A DNA stretch of 64,000 nt from Pseudomonas asplenii (lineage in GTDB: Bacteria; Pseudomonadota; Gammaproteobacteria; Pseudomonadales; Pseudomonadaceae). Under the pieces are notes generated by a model, which made no database searches, was not told where the DNA came from, and saw only the letters and a list, made by a program, of their open reading frames with translations. The stretch lies in contig NZ_LT629777.1 of NCBI RefSeq assembly GCF_900105475.1, positions 5,704,001 through 5,768,000 of the forward strand, given 5' to 3'. Both the position numbers and the translations under genes were made by a program. Each line of letters starts with the position of its first letter. The first letter of the stretch is position 1. Shown in pieces: positions 8,579 through 17,074 of the stretch.

Positions 8579-9625
8579 TTGCCGGAACGGCAATTACTGG
8601 TGACCTGGTTGAGTGAAGCCCGGATGGCCGGCGCCCGGAAAATCAAGGCCTGCCAGGAAGTCGGTCTCTCGCTCAGAACCGTGCAGCGCTGGACTGAAAC
8701 TGATGCGGTTCAGGCAGACGCCCGAACGACCACGGTACGATCCAGGCCGCGCAATGCGCTGAGCGAGGTCGAACGACAAGCGATCCTAAACGTGTGTAAC
8801 AGCCCGGGCTACGGCCATTTGCCGCCGAGCCAGATCGTACCGAGGTTGGCTGATCAGCAGCTCTATCTGGCGTCGGAGTCGACGTTTTACCGGGTGCTGC
8901 GTGCGGCAGGCCAACAGCAGCATCGTGGTCGTAGCCAGCGCCCCAGGCGGCACGTGGCACCGACGACGTATGCCGCCAAAGGGCCGAACCAGGTGTGGTC
9001 GTGGGACATCACCTACCTGCCGTCTCCGGTGCGCGGAAAGTATTACTACCTGTACCTGATCGAGGATATTTACAGCCGCAAGGCCGTGGGCTGGGAGGTT
9101 TACGAAGAAGAAAGCGGTGAGAAGGCGGCTGCGCTACTGCAACGTAGCGTGATCGGCGAGCAGTGTTTGCACGAGCCACTGGTGCTGCACTCGGACAATG
9201 GAGCACCGATGAAATCGCTGACGCTGTTGAGCAAAATGCATGAGCTGGGCATCACGCCGTCACGTGGCCGACCGCGAGTGAGCAATGACAACCCGTACTC
9301 GGAATCACTGTTTCGGACGTTGAAATACTACCCGCAATGGCCGGCAGATGGCTTTGCCAGCCTGGACGCCGCACGCGCCTGGGTCAGGGACTTTATGCGT
9401 TGGTATAACCACGAGCACCGGCACAGCCGAATCCGCTTTGTGACCCCGGCCGAACGGCACCGTGGTCAGGATCATCAGATCCTGGCTCGGCGTCATGAGC
9501 TGTACGAGCAAGCCCGGGAGAGAAGCCCAGAACGCTGGTCTGGACAGACGCGAAACTGGGAGCCGATGGGTACGGTGCTGTTGAACCCTGATCGGGAGCA
9601 GCCAGTCGAGAAAAGAGCAGCATAG
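8579..9625 (+). CDS. IS3-family transposase OrfB (DDE integrase catalytic domain)
   Basis: A 348-residue integrase-type protein. Residues ~60-115 form the HTH_21-like linker, then comes an rve-type catalytic core: WSWDITYLP (first Asp), LHSDNGAPM (second Asp) and the Glu in NDNPYSESLFRTLKY, which completes the DD(35)E triad. The C-terminal YNHEHRHS...TPAERH is the usual IS3 signature. A weak TTG (8579) opens the frame, but the main product should be OrfAB made by -1 frameshifting upstream. The frame is intact, so the element may still be able to transpose. Confidence 0.9.
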   Translation: MPERQLLVTWLSEARMAGARKIKACQEVGLSLRTVQRWTETDAVQADARTTTVRSRPRNALSEVERQAILNVCNSPGYGHLPPSQIVPRLADQQLYLASESTFYRVLRAAGQQQHRGRSQRPRRHVAPTTYAAKGPNQVWSWDITYLPSPVRGKYYYLYLIEDIYSRKAVGWEVYEEESGEKAAALLQRSVIGEQCLHEPLVLHSDNGAPMKSLTLLSKMHELGITPSRGRPRVSNDNPYSESLFRTLKYYPQWPADGFASLDAARAWVRDFMRWYNHEHRHSRIRFVTPAERHRGQDHQILARRHELYEQARERSPERWSGQTRNWEPMGTVLLNPDREQPVEKRAA

Positions 9626-9637
9626 TTAGACGGTGAC

Positions 9638-9655
9638 GCGACAACTACCTTGAAA
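9638..9655 (-). repeat. IS3 right inverted repeat
   Basis: GCGACAACTACCTTGAAA on the plus strand is the imperfect complement of the left end at 8005-8022 (15 of 18 positions). It marks the right boundary of the element. Confidence 0.65.
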
Positions 9656-9881
9656 AACGCCGCTTGACCGGGCTATGGGGCGGTACAGCCTTTCGAAGTG
9701 AGGACAGGGCTTTGGATGGATCACGCCACCAAGCCCAGTCGTCGATTTCCAACAGGATGCCGAGTGCAGCTCGTGCCGCTGGCGCAAGGTGAGCCTCACC
9801 ATTGCCCAGCCAATCAAGGTCTCTTTGATCCATCAACATCATCAAATCCCTAACACCTGAGGTTTCATCCTGAATGAGCAA
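9645..9881 (-). pseudogene. Severed N-terminal fragment, probably of the CHAT protein gene
   Basis: A 78-codon ORF begins with TTG 12 bases after the PIN-like gene and ends a few codons inside the IS3 right end, so its natural C-terminus is missing. Residues ~12-70 (RDLMMLMDQRDLDWLG...LEIDDWAWWRDP) look like a small helical, Trp-rich adaptor segment. If the IS is removed at its apparent ends, the codons before it (..CGG CGT T) and after it (CC GGG GGC) join in phase with the CHAT frame at 7972 with no stop. I infer it is the 5' part of that gene. A separate small gene truncated by the IS is the alternative. It has no close family match that I recognise. Confidence 0.55.
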
Positions 9882-9892
9882 CGTTAAAAAAT

Positions 9893-10960
9893 TTATACAT
9901 CGGTCACCACAACATCCTTGGCATTCTCCAGGATCAGGACACCACCAAAGTCCACATACTTAGAAATGAATGTTTTAGAAACAATACGTTCGGAGATATC
10001 TATTTCTACGGACGCCATCACCTCCCCTTGATAAGATGCAGTTCTTCGCTTGGGCTTAGGCTCGAAAAACAGGTCATCATCAGCAGTCAGCTCATTGTCA
10101 TATTCATCATATAATTGAAGAACCTTCACATCGACTAGAAACTCGAAAAGATACTCAACCAAGCCTTCATCAACACCAACCAGGCTGAATTCCTTGACAG
10201 ATATCTCACTTATCGAAAATTCTTCTTTATCACAAAACTCAAAAAAATCGCCAACCAGGGGCTCTAGCCTCTCGGTTTCCGTCCTTGCGCGATCCAATAT
10301 TTTCGCCATCAGACGCTCCAGCGCGACTTGGGCGAATGTAGATGGCTCTAACGAAACGCTATAGTTCACCGCCTCCACAAACTCGTTAATTGACTCAGAA
10401 TAGCTAAGCATAGGCCTAGTCTCTACAAACCTTTGCATATCACCGTCTGTAGAAACCACATGAACGATCGTTCCATTAGCATTTGCCCAATGATCAAGAG
10501 CCTCTAAAACAAAAGCATCAGAGAACTCCTTGCTTTTCTCGCCAGGGGCAAATGGCGGCAACATCGAAAAATAACTATTAAAAACCTTGCTCGGCAGAAC
10601 AACATCAATAGCAACTGACTCGACATTCTCACTTTCAAGAAAATTCTCAAAATCAGAAAACAACTGACCTTCGATCTGTGCGGAGCTTATATCTTCAAAA
10701 ATTCCGCCAATAGGGAGGTGCGAAAGATTTCGTAGAATCATCGCCTCTTTCTTAAGCTTCTTGACCACAGAGGCAGCGGACTTCGCCTTCTGGCTGATAT
10801 GCAACTTTATCTCTGATTTTGTTATATCGGAAATCAACAACCTCAACTCACCAGAATGAACCAGATCTTTGAGGGACTTCAATATATGCGTTTGAAATTG
10901 AAAATTCTTCCCCTGATAGACACTTGTATCTAAAAAAACAACCCTAGAAAGCAATTCCAT
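9893..10960 (-). CDS. PIN-like nuclease domain protein (DUF4935-type)
   Basis: A 355-residue protein whose N-terminus, VVFLDTSVY, carries the first PIN Asp. A long-range pattern fits DUF4935 PIN-like proteins: 'LLISDITKSEIKLHI' (Glu of the nuclease site), 'KSKEFSDAFVLEAL' (Asp) and 'VHVVSTDGDMQRF' (Asp pair). The C-terminal ~140 residues are acidic and unrecognised. The ATG at 10960 has GGGAG just upstream; the longer frame to 10993 lacks a better site. The gene is clearly AT-richer than its neighbours, with many AAA, ATT and AAT codons, which suggests horizontal origin. It is first in an apparent operon with the CHAT and MBL genes. An RNase role in an abortive system is an inference. Confidence 0.65.
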   Translation of the reverse strand: MELLSRVVFLDTSVYQGKNFQFQTHILKSLKDLVHSGELRLLISDITKSEIKLHISQKAKSAASVVKKLKKEAMILRNLSHLPIGGIFEDISSAQIEGQLFSDFENFLESENVESVAIDVVLPSKVFNSYFSMLPPFAPGEKSKEFSDAFVLEALDHWANANGTIVHVVSTDGDMQRFVETRPMLSYSESINEFVEAVNYSVSLEPSTFAQVALERLMAKILDRARTETERLEPLVGDFFEFCDKEEFSISEISVKEFSLVGVDEGLVEYLFEFLVDVKVLQLYDEYDNELTADDDLFFEPKPKRRTASYQGEVMASVEIDISERIVSKTFISKYVDFGGVLILENAKDVVVTDV

Positions 10961-11206
10961 TGCCACTCCCGAAAACTTCGTACCAAACAACAAAAATAAA
11001 CCCTGCCCACCAATATCCTGGGGGCATCGCTACAAACCAAGCGATCACCTTCCTGCCTTGATTAGTTGGCCTTATACAGAACATGGCAAAATGATGCCAC
11101 CGCAACGTCATGGTAACGAAGCGAATATGGTAGGCAATAAGTTTTTCTGATGATCAACACAGGCGCCGCCGGCCCCCAGGTCACCGCGTGATCAGCGGTC
11201 AGCCCC

Positions 11207-12817
11207 TCACCAAACCCCCACCACCGAATCCGCCCTCGGCTCCGTGCCACCCCACAGCACCCCGCTCACCGGATCGCGCAAGATGATCTGCCCGCGCCCG
11301 TAATCCGTCAGGTCACTGGCCACCACCACCTCATGCCCCCGGCGCGCCAGAGCGTTGATCAGGTCACGCGAAGCGCCCTGCTCTATTCCGATCCTGTTCC
11401 CGCCCAGCCACTGCCAGCGTGGCGCATCCAGGGCCGCCTGCGGATTGAGCCCGAAATCCACCAGGTTCATCACCATCTGCACATGCCCTTGCGGCTGCAT
11501 GTAGCCGCCCATCACCCCAAACGGCCCAAGCGCTTGTCCACCCCGGGTGAGGAACCCGGGAATGATGGTGTGAAAGGTCTTTTTACCCGGCGCGAGACAG
11601 TTGGCGTGCTCAGGGTCGAGGCTGAACTCCTGTCCACGGTTCTGCAGGGCAATCCCGCTGTCGGGCAGCACCACCCCCGAACCGAACCCGTGGTAGTTGC
11701 TCTGGATGAACGACACCATGTTGCCCTCGGCATCCGCCGTCGCCAGGTACACCGTGCCGCTGGCCTGCGGATCACCGGGTCTGGGCGATTGAGCCTTTTC
11801 GCCTATCTGCTCGCGCCGACGCCGGGCGTAGTCATCACTGAGCAGGTCCTGCACCGCCACCTTCATATGCTGAGGATCGGTGATGTAGTGCAGCCCGTCG
11901 CTGTAGGCGAGTTTCATCGCCTCCAGTTGCCGGTGCCAGGTTTGCTGGCTGTCGCGGTGATCGAAGTCGAAGCCTTCGAGGATCTTCAGCGCCATCAGGG
12001 CCACAAGACCCTGGCCGCTGGGCGGGATTTCCCAGACGTCGACCCCCCGATAGTTGATATGGATCGGGTCGACCCAGTGCGCGCGATAGCCCTCCAGGTC
12101 ACTGGCGCGCAGGTAGCCGCCGGTCGCGCGGGAATGGGCATCGATGCGCTGGGCCAGCGGGCCCCGGTAGAAGCTCTCGCAGCGGGTGGCGGCCAGCTCT
12201 TCAAGGGTGTCGGCCTGGGCCGGATTACGGAACAGCTCTCCGGCCCTGGGCGCGCGACCATCGATAAGGAAGGTGTCGAACCAGGCTTGCAGCACGCTGT
12301 CGCGGTGCGGGGTGAATTCCTTGAGCGCGACCTGCCATTGATGGGCGACCACCGGCGACACCGGAAAGCCGTCGCGGGCCAGGCTGATCGCCGGTTGCAG
12401 CAGCTCGGCAAACGGCAACTTGCCGAAGCGCCGCGATAGCTCCGCCCAGGCCGAAGGACAGCCCGGGACAGTGACCGGGGTCCAGCCATAGAGCGGCATC
12501 TCGGTGTGGCCGGCTGCCTTGACCGCTTCGACACTCAGCGCCGCAGGGGCCTGGCCGTTGCCATTGAGGCCATGCAACTGGCCCTGGGTCCAGACCAGAG
12601 CGAAGGCATCGCCGCCGATGCCATTGCCCGTCGGCTCGACCACGGTCAGCGCGGCGGCAGTGGCGATGGCGGCATCGATGGCATTGCCGCCCTTTTGCAG
12701 AATTTCGATACCGGCCTGGGCCGCCAGCGGCTGGGAGGCGGCGACCATGCCGCGCCGGGCAAAGACGCTCTGGCGCTGCGACGGATAGGGGTATTCGTGG
12801 GCAGAGAGATTCAACAT
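11207..12817 (-). CDS. Gamma-glutamyltransferase-family protein (Ntn hydrolase)
   Basis: A 536-residue gamma-glutamyltransferase-like Ntn hydrolase. It has the N-terminal 'GMVAASQPLAAQAGIEILQKGGNAIDAAIA' type block, the VEPTGNGIGGDAF motif, and the autoprocessing site before the catalytic Thr in 'ASGTVYLATADAEGNMVSFIQ'. A glycine-rich 'FGSGVVLPDSGIALQNRG' follows. It lacks a signal peptide, so it resembles the cytoplasmic YwrD-type branch rather than periplasmic GGT. The frame is open further upstream, but that part is antisense to the ABC ATPase gene, and the ATG at 12817 gives the family-like start. It is the last gene of an operon with a polar amino acid ABC transporter, so it probably hydrolyses an imported gamma-glutamyl or related amide. 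Confidence 0.85.
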   Translation of the reverse strand: MLNLSAHEYPYPSQRQSVFARRGMVAASQPLAAQAGIEILQKGGNAIDAAIATAAALTVVEPTGNGIGGDAFALVWTQGQLHGLNGNGQAPAALSVEAVKAAGHTEMPLYGWTPVTVPGCPSAWAELSRRFGKLPFAELLQPAISLARDGFPVSPVVAHQWQVALKEFTPHRDSVLQAWFDTFLIDGRAPRAGELFRNPAQADTLEELAATRCESFYRGPLAQRIDAHSRATGGYLRASDLEGYRAHWVDPIHINYRGVDVWEIPPSGQGLVALMALKILEGFDFDHRDSQQTWHRQLEAMKLAYSDGLHYITDPQHMKVAVQDLLSDDYARRRREQIGEKAQSPRPGDPQASGTVYLATADAEGNMVSFIQSNYHGFGSGVVLPDSGIALQNRGQEFSLDPEHANCLAPGKKTFHTIIPGFLTRGGQALGPFGVMGGYMQPQGHVQMVMNLVDFGLNPQAALDAPRWQWLGGNRIGIEQGASRDLINALARRGHEVVVASDLTDYGRGQIILRDPVSGVLWGGTEPRADSVVGVW

Positions 12818-12875
12818 GGCAAAAGACTCTTCGATTTTGAAATTCATGGGCTGCGCCAGAGCACCGCCAACAGGC

Positions 12876-13655
12876 TCAGAGCACGCGACTGAGAAAGGCC
12901 CGGGTACGTGCGTGGGTCGGGTGGTTGAAGATCTGTTCCGGCGGGCCCTGCTCGATAAGCTCGCCCTGATCGAGCACCACCACGCGGTCGGCCACTTCCC
13001 GGGCAAAGCCCATTTCATGGGTGACCACAACCATGGTCATGCCCTCCTCGGCCAGCTCCTTCATGACTTGCAGCACCTCACCGACAATTTCCGGGTCAAG
13101 GGCGCTGGTGGGTTCGTCGAAGAGCATGGCCTGGGGTTTCATCGCCAGGGCCCGGGCGATGGCCACCCGCTGTTGCTGGCCGCCGGAGAGCATCGACGGG
13201 TAATGCTCGCCCTTGTCCGCCAGGCCAACCCGGGCCAGCAATTGCCGGGCCTGCTCCAGGGCCTCGGTCTTGGGCACACCGAGCACCTGGATCGGCGCCT
13301 CGATGATGTTTTCCAGCGCCGTCATGTGGGGAAACAGATTGAAGCGCTGGAAGACCATGCCGATGTTCCGGCGCTGGCGGGCGATATTGCGCTCGGAGTC
13401 GCGCACCAGGCTGCCGTCAGGGCGCTCGCGGTAACCCATGGCTTGGCCATTGACGCGGATGCGCCCGCCCTGGATGTCTTCCAGCAGATTGATACAGCGG
13501 ATAAAGGTGGTTTTGCCCGAGCCCGAGGCGCCGATCAGCACCACCACTTCGCCGCGCCGCACTTGCAGGGACACGCCCTTGAGAATCGGCAAGCTGCCGT
13601 AGGACTTGTGAATGTCCAACGCCTCGATGACCAGCTCTTCGCTTTTGTGCACCAT
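12876..13655 (-). CDS. Polar amino acid ABC transporter, ATP-binding protein
   Basis: A 259-residue ATPase of the GlnQ/HisP type. It has Walker [10 protein letters not shown] (~residues 40-48), a Q-loop '[12 protein letters not shown]', the signature [15 protein letters not shown], Walker [14 protein letters not shown] and an H-loop [10 protein letters not shown]. The start at ATG 13655 lies 2 bases beyond the permease stop. A longer frame to 13781 would only translate the permease end out of frame. It drives the permease encoded immediately upstream. Confidence 0.92.
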   Translation of the reverse strand: MVHKSEELVIEALDIHKSYGSLPILKGVSLQVRRGEVVVLIGASGSGKTTFIRCINLLEDIQGGRIRVNGQAMGYRERPDGSLVRDSERNIARQRRNIGMVFQRFNLFPHMTALENIIEAPIQVLGVPKTEALEQARQLLARVGLADKGEHYPSMLSGGQQQRVAIARALAMKPQAMLFDEPTSALDPEIVGEVLQVMKELAEEGMTMVVVTHEMGFAREVADRVVVLDQGELIEQGPPEQIFNHPTHARTRAFLSRVL

Positions 13656-13657
13656 GC

Positions 13658-14434
13658 TCAGCGTCCTCTCAGCAGTTTCAGGGTACTGCGACCGAACAGG
13701 CGGCTGGCGGCCGGTGGCGACGAGTTCGGCGGATCGGAACGGCCGGAGCGGCTTTCCAGCCAGCGCTGGAAGAAGCCCCACAAGGTCGTCAGCAGCAGGA
13801 AGTAGATGGCCACCACCAGGTACAGCTCAAACACCCGGAAGGTCGCCGAGGTGACCATCTGCGTGCTCAGCAGCAGCTCCTGAACGCCGATCACACTGAC
13901 CAGGGTGGTGTTCTTGAGCATCACGTTGAATTCGTTGCCGATCGGCGGAACGATCACCCGGAAGGCCTGGGGCAGGATGATGCGACGCATCAGCTTGCCG
14001 AAGGTCATGCCCAGGGAACGCCCAGCCTCGTACTGGCCCTTGTCCACCGCGCCAATGCCGGCGCGGATGATCTCGGCCATGTAGGCCCCTTCATTCAGGC
14101 CGAGGGCGATGATCGCGGCCTGGATATTCCCAGGCACCACCAGGCCGAACAGCTCGATATCCTCGAAACGGAAGATCCCGCCCGCGGCCAGGGCGGTATA
14201 CAGAAAGACGATCTGCACCAGCAGTGGGGTGCCGCGCATCAGCCACACGTAAAAGCGCACCGGCCATTGCAGCAGCGGGTTGCTGGACAACCGCATCAGC
14301 GCCGCCGCCAGGCCCAGCACACAGCCCAGGGCCATGGCCAACACGGCGATCAGGCAGGTCAGCCACAGCCCCGTGAGGTACACCCCACTGGGCTGCAACA
14401 GGTACTGCCAGAACACATCCCAATTGAAGTTCAT
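13658..14434 (-). CDS. Polar amino acid ABC transporter, permease
   Basis: A 258-residue inner-membrane permease of the HisMQ type. It has five or six hydrophobic segments (from ~20, 58, 90, 160, 185 and 210) and the EAA loop signature [24 protein letters not shown], cut here at 'ILPQAFR'. It also carries the '[13 protein letters not shown]' motif typical of amino acid permeases. ATG 14434 is chosen over the TTG one codon earlier. It lies between the binding protein and the ATPase genes in a compact operon. The C-terminal ~30 residues are extended and polar, ending near the ATPase start. Confidence 0.9.
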   Translation of the reverse strand: MNFNWDVFWQYLLQPSGVYLTGLWLTCLIAVLAMALGCVLGLAAALMRLSSNPLLQWPVRFYVWLMRGTPLLVQIVFLYTALAAGGIFRFEDIELFGLVVPGNIQAAIIALGLNEGAYMAEIIRAGIGAVDKGQYEAGRSLGMTFGKLMRRIILPQAFRVIVPPIGNEFNVMLKNTTLVSVIGVQELLLSTQMVTSATFRVFELYLVVAIYFLLLTTLWGFFQRWLESRSGRSDPPNSSPPAASRLFGRSTLKLLRGR

Positions 14435-14446
14435 CAATCATGTTCC

Positions 14447-15253
14447 TCAGTCGAGGGTGTCGCTGCTGACGTGCCAGGTGCTGAGCAATTGGGCGTAGCT
14501 GCCGTCACTGCGCATGTCGCTGATGATCTGCTGCACCGCAGCGCTCAGTTGCGCGTCGTCCTTGCGTATGCCCAGGCCGGTGAGAATGCGACTGAAGGCC
14601 GGCACGCCCTCCTCGAACAGGTCCGGGGCCATGGCCGCGTAGTAGCCGGCGGTCTCGACCGTGGTGCCGTAAGCGTCCACCTGGTTGATGCGCAGAGCCT
14701 GGAAGGCGTCGGTGTCGGTGTTGTAGACCACCACTTTCATCGGCGCCTTGCCGGCTTTGGTCAGGCTGTCGTTCTGGGCGTCGAGCAGGGTCTTGATGGT
14801 GGAGCCGTTGAGCACCGCAATCTTGTGCCCGGACAGGCTGTCCAGGGTCTTCAGCCCCTTGGGATTGCCCTTGGGTACCACCACCGCCTGGCTGGAGTAC
14901 ATGTAGTTGACGATGTCGATCACCTGGCGCCGTTCGGGCTTGTCGAACAGCTGGTCGACGATCATGTCGCACTGCCCGGCGAGCAAGGCCGGCACCAGGC
15001 CGGAGAACGGAATCACCCGCCATTGCACCTGCTTGTTACCCAGGCGCTTGGCGATCTCCAGACCGAGGTCGACAGTCAGCCCGCGAGGCTTCTGCGCGGC
15101 ATCGAAGGAGACCAGGGGCGGTGAATCCATCCCCGAACAGTAGGTGAGTTTATCGACCGTCTTCAGGCGATCCGGCACCTGGGGCGCAGCGACGGCCCAT
15201 TGCGTGAACACTCCAAGGGAAACAGCCAGCAGCAAGGCGCGGCGTAAAGGCAT
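14447..15253 (-). CDS. Polar amino acid ABC transporter, periplasmic binding protein
   Basis: A 268-residue SBP_bac_3-type binding protein. The start at ATG 15253 (MPLRRALLLAVSLGVF...) gives a clear signal peptide cleaved near AVAA/APQ. The family core follows: 'DSPPLVSFD' (ligand-binding strand), 'GLTVDLGLEIAKRLG', 'WRVIPFSGLVPALLAGQCDMIV' and 'VQQIISDMRSDGSYAQLLSTW'. It feeds the permease/ATPase pair downstream. The neighbouring gamma-glutamyltransferase-like gene suggests a gamma-glutamyl compound or related amino acid as ligand, but this is not readable from the binding pocket. Confidence 0.9.
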   Translation of the reverse strand: MPLRRALLLAVSLGVFTQWAVAAPQVPDRLKTVDKLTYCSGMDSPPLVSFDAAQKPRGLTVDLGLEIAKRLGNKQVQWRVIPFSGLVPALLAGQCDMIVDQLFDKPERRQVIDIVNYMYSSQAVVVPKGNPKGLKTLDSLSGHKIAVLNGSTIKTLLDAQNDSLTKAGKAPMKVVVYNTDTDAFQALRINQVDAYGTTVETAGYYAAMAPDLFEEGVPAFSRILTGLGIRKDDAQLSAAVQQIISDMRSDGSYAQLLSTWHVSSDTLD

Positions 15254-15324
15254 GACCAGACACTCCACTTCGTTGGGAAACGGCAGGATTCAAAGTCAAT
15301 ACATGGGCAGGTTCGGACCCGCCT

Positions 15325-15993
15325 CTATTTTTCCGATTGCAGGAACTGGATCAGCGCGGGGACGGTGCCTTCGATGTGCTCACGCACCACCGCTTCGGCC
15401 TTGGCCGCATCACCGGCACGGATGGCATCAAGGATCACCGCGTGCTCCTCGCGGGCACTGAGGGGTTTGTCGCCGTGCTGCAGCCAGAGGCGCATGGGCG
15501 CCTCGATCAGCGAATACAGGGCAAAAATCTGCTTCATCAGGCGCGGTCGACCGCTGAAGCTGCACAAGTGTTCGTGGAAGGCGCGATGGCGACGGACCCA
15601 CTGCGCACTGTCATCACGGTAGTCGTCCATCTCGTCGAGCATGCGCTCCAGCGCCGCCAGTTGGCGCTCACCGATCTGGCCGACGGCGACCCGCACCGCC
15701 AGCCCCTCGAGGGCGCTACGCATCTCGAACACTTCATGCAGCTCGGCGATATCCAGGCCGCTGACCACTGCGCCGCGGTTGGGGCGCAGGGTCACCAGGC
15801 CCTGGGCATCAAGGCGACGAAAAGCCTCGCGCACCGGCATGCGGCTCATGCCGATTTCCGTGGCGATGTCCTCGGCGATCAGGCGGTCACCCTGACGATA
15901 GCGACCGCCACAGATGGCTTGCAGCAGGAAGTTGTAGGCCTCCTCTTCGGCGGTCTGCGGATGGCGGTCAGCATAAGCGGGGGCAAATTGCAT
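15325..15993 (-). CDS. GntR-family regulator, FadR/FCD subfamily
   Basis: A 222-residue regulator with an N-terminal winged helix (residues ~17-80; 'DIATEIGMSRMPVREAFRRLDAQGLV' includes the GntR recognition helix) and a C-terminal FCD ligand-binding domain with metal-ligand-type His residues in 'FHEHLCSFSG' and the EEH segment. ATG 15993 with AAGGTG upstream is preferred to the longer frame from 16074. It lies on the same strand just upstream of the transporter operon and probably controls it in response to the transported or degraded compound. Confidence 0.88.
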   Translation of the reverse strand: MQFAPAYADRHPQTAEEEAYNFLLQAICGGRYRQGDRLIAEDIATEIGMSRMPVREAFRRLDAQGLVTLRPNRGAVVSGLDIAELHEVFEMRSALEGLAVRVAVGQIGERQLAALERMLDEMDDYRDDSAQWVRRHRAFHEHLCSFSGRPRLMKQIFALYSLIEAPMRLWLQHGDKPLSAREEHAVILDAIRAGDAAKAEAVVREHIEGTVPALIQFLQSEK

Positions 15994-16291
15994 GCAGGCA
16001 CCTTTTGTATTTTTGTATCCAATTATCCATAAATGCAAAATAGCAGGATGCGTGCCAGCTTGGCTGGAGTGCATTCAAGGGTTTGATGTGCAAGGGAAAG
16101 GGGCCAGGAAACGGAGCATGGGTTTTGAGAGTAGGCGCTAGGGAGTGCTACCGAATGGCTCACGGAGCGAACCAGAAGCGTGCAGGCTGGGAGCTGAGTA
16201 ACCATTTGTGACGAGGCCGGTTCGGGAGCCAGGCCGTGCAGATACCTGCTCTGCGCGGCCCGTTCGATGCGCCTTTTCGGCTAGCCGCGAC
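15994..16291. other. Intergenic region upstream of the GntR gene
   Basis: No coding sequence recognised. The part nearest the GntR start (about 15999-16040) is AT-rich, with repeated TTTGTAT and TTATCCATAAAT stretches, and probably holds the promoter and autoregulatory operator. The rest is GC-rich with no gene, and no clear terminator for the cyclase operon is seen. Confidence 0.4.
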
Positions 16292-17074
16292 CTATTCGAA
16301 GATCGCCACGGCCCGGACAAAACCGGCAGACGCATGACGGATCTTGTAGGGAAAGCAACTGACCAGGAACCCGGACGCCGGAAGCTGATCCAGGTTGGCC
16401 AGTTTCTCCATCTGCCCATAACCGATGTCGCGGCCGGCCTTGTGCCCTTCCCAGATGATCGAGGCATCACCCGTGGCGCTGAAACGCTCGCGGGTGTACT
16501 TGAACGGTGCATCCCAACTCCAGGCATCCGTACCGACCACCCTCACCCCTCGCTCCAAGAGGTACAGCGTGGCTTCGCGGCCCATGCCCACGCCAGCGTC
16601 CAGGTAACCCGGCTGACCGAATAGACTGCCCGCGCGGGTGTTCACCAGCACGATGTCCAACGGCTGCAACGCATGGCCGATGCGAGCAAGCTCACTTTCG
16701 ACCTGCTCTGCCGTGACCACGTGGCCATCCGGCAAGTGGCGAAAGTCCAGTTTCACCCCCGGTTGCAGGCACCACTCCAACGGCAGTTCATCAATACCGA
16801 AGGCCGGTTTGCCGCCGTCGGTAGTCGACGCGTAATGCCAGGGGGCATCCATGTGCGTACCGCTGTGGGTGGTGATCTGCAGGCGCTCCGCCGCCCAGGA
16901 TTCATCACCTGGCAGGTCTTCCTTGCGCAGCCCGGGAAACATCGCGGCCATTTCCGGCCAGCCCTGCTGGTGGTCCATGTAGTCGATCTTCGGCAGCAGC
17001 GGCGGCGGATCGGTATAGGGGTTGTTGTCCAGAGTCACAGACAGGTCCAACAGACGACGCTTGTGCAAGCTCAT
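16292..17074 (-). CDS. Cyclase-family (kynurenine formamidase-like) metal hydrolase
   Basis: A 260-residue PF04199-type hydrolase. The zinc-binding signature HSGTHMDAPWHY is at ~residues 90-101, 'LDLSVTL' is at the N-terminus, and GTDAWSWDAPF and a late Glu/His set (WEGHK) are as in kynurenine formamidase-like enzymes. These hydrolyse amide or lactone-like bonds in aromatic and amino acid catabolism. Its ATG overlaps the stop of the epimerase gene (ATGA), so it is the last gene of the long catabolic operon. Substrate unknown. Confidence 0.85.
   Translation of the reverse strand: MSLHKRRLLDLSVTLDNNPYTDPPPLLPKIDYMDHQQGWPEMAAMFPGLRKEDLPGDESWAAERLQITTHSGTHMDAPWHYASTTDGGKPAFGIDELPLEWCLQPGVKLDFRHLPDGHVVTAEQVESELARIGHALQPLDIVLVNTRAGSLFGQPGYLDAGVGMGREATLYLLERGVRVVGTDAWSWDAPFKYTRERFSATGDASIIWEGHKAGRDIGYGQMEKLANLDQLPASGFLVSCFPYKIRHASAGFVRAVAIFE

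Larger units (their letters stand above)
8005..9655 (+). mobile_element. IS3-family insertion sequence
   Basis: An IS of about 1.65 kb carries orfA, orfB and a slippery heptamer, bounded by imperfect inverted ends. The left end reads TGTCAGGATAGTTGTCGC (8005-8022). The right end, reverse-complemented, reads TTTCAAGGTAGTTGTCGC, 15 of 18 positions matching. No short target duplication is obvious, so the exact termini could be off by a few bases. It splits the CHAT-protein reading frame of the PIN-CHAT-MBL module on the opposite strand. Confidence 0.82.

Noticed and set aside
8000..9660. Target-site duplication of the IS3 element
   Set aside because: The bases flanking 8005 and 9655 (CCGG and AACG) do not match, so none is claimed.
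11000..11206. Possible attachment site at the island edge before the gamma-glutamyltransferase gene
   Set aside because: No tRNA, no direct repeat and no integrase gene were found to support it.
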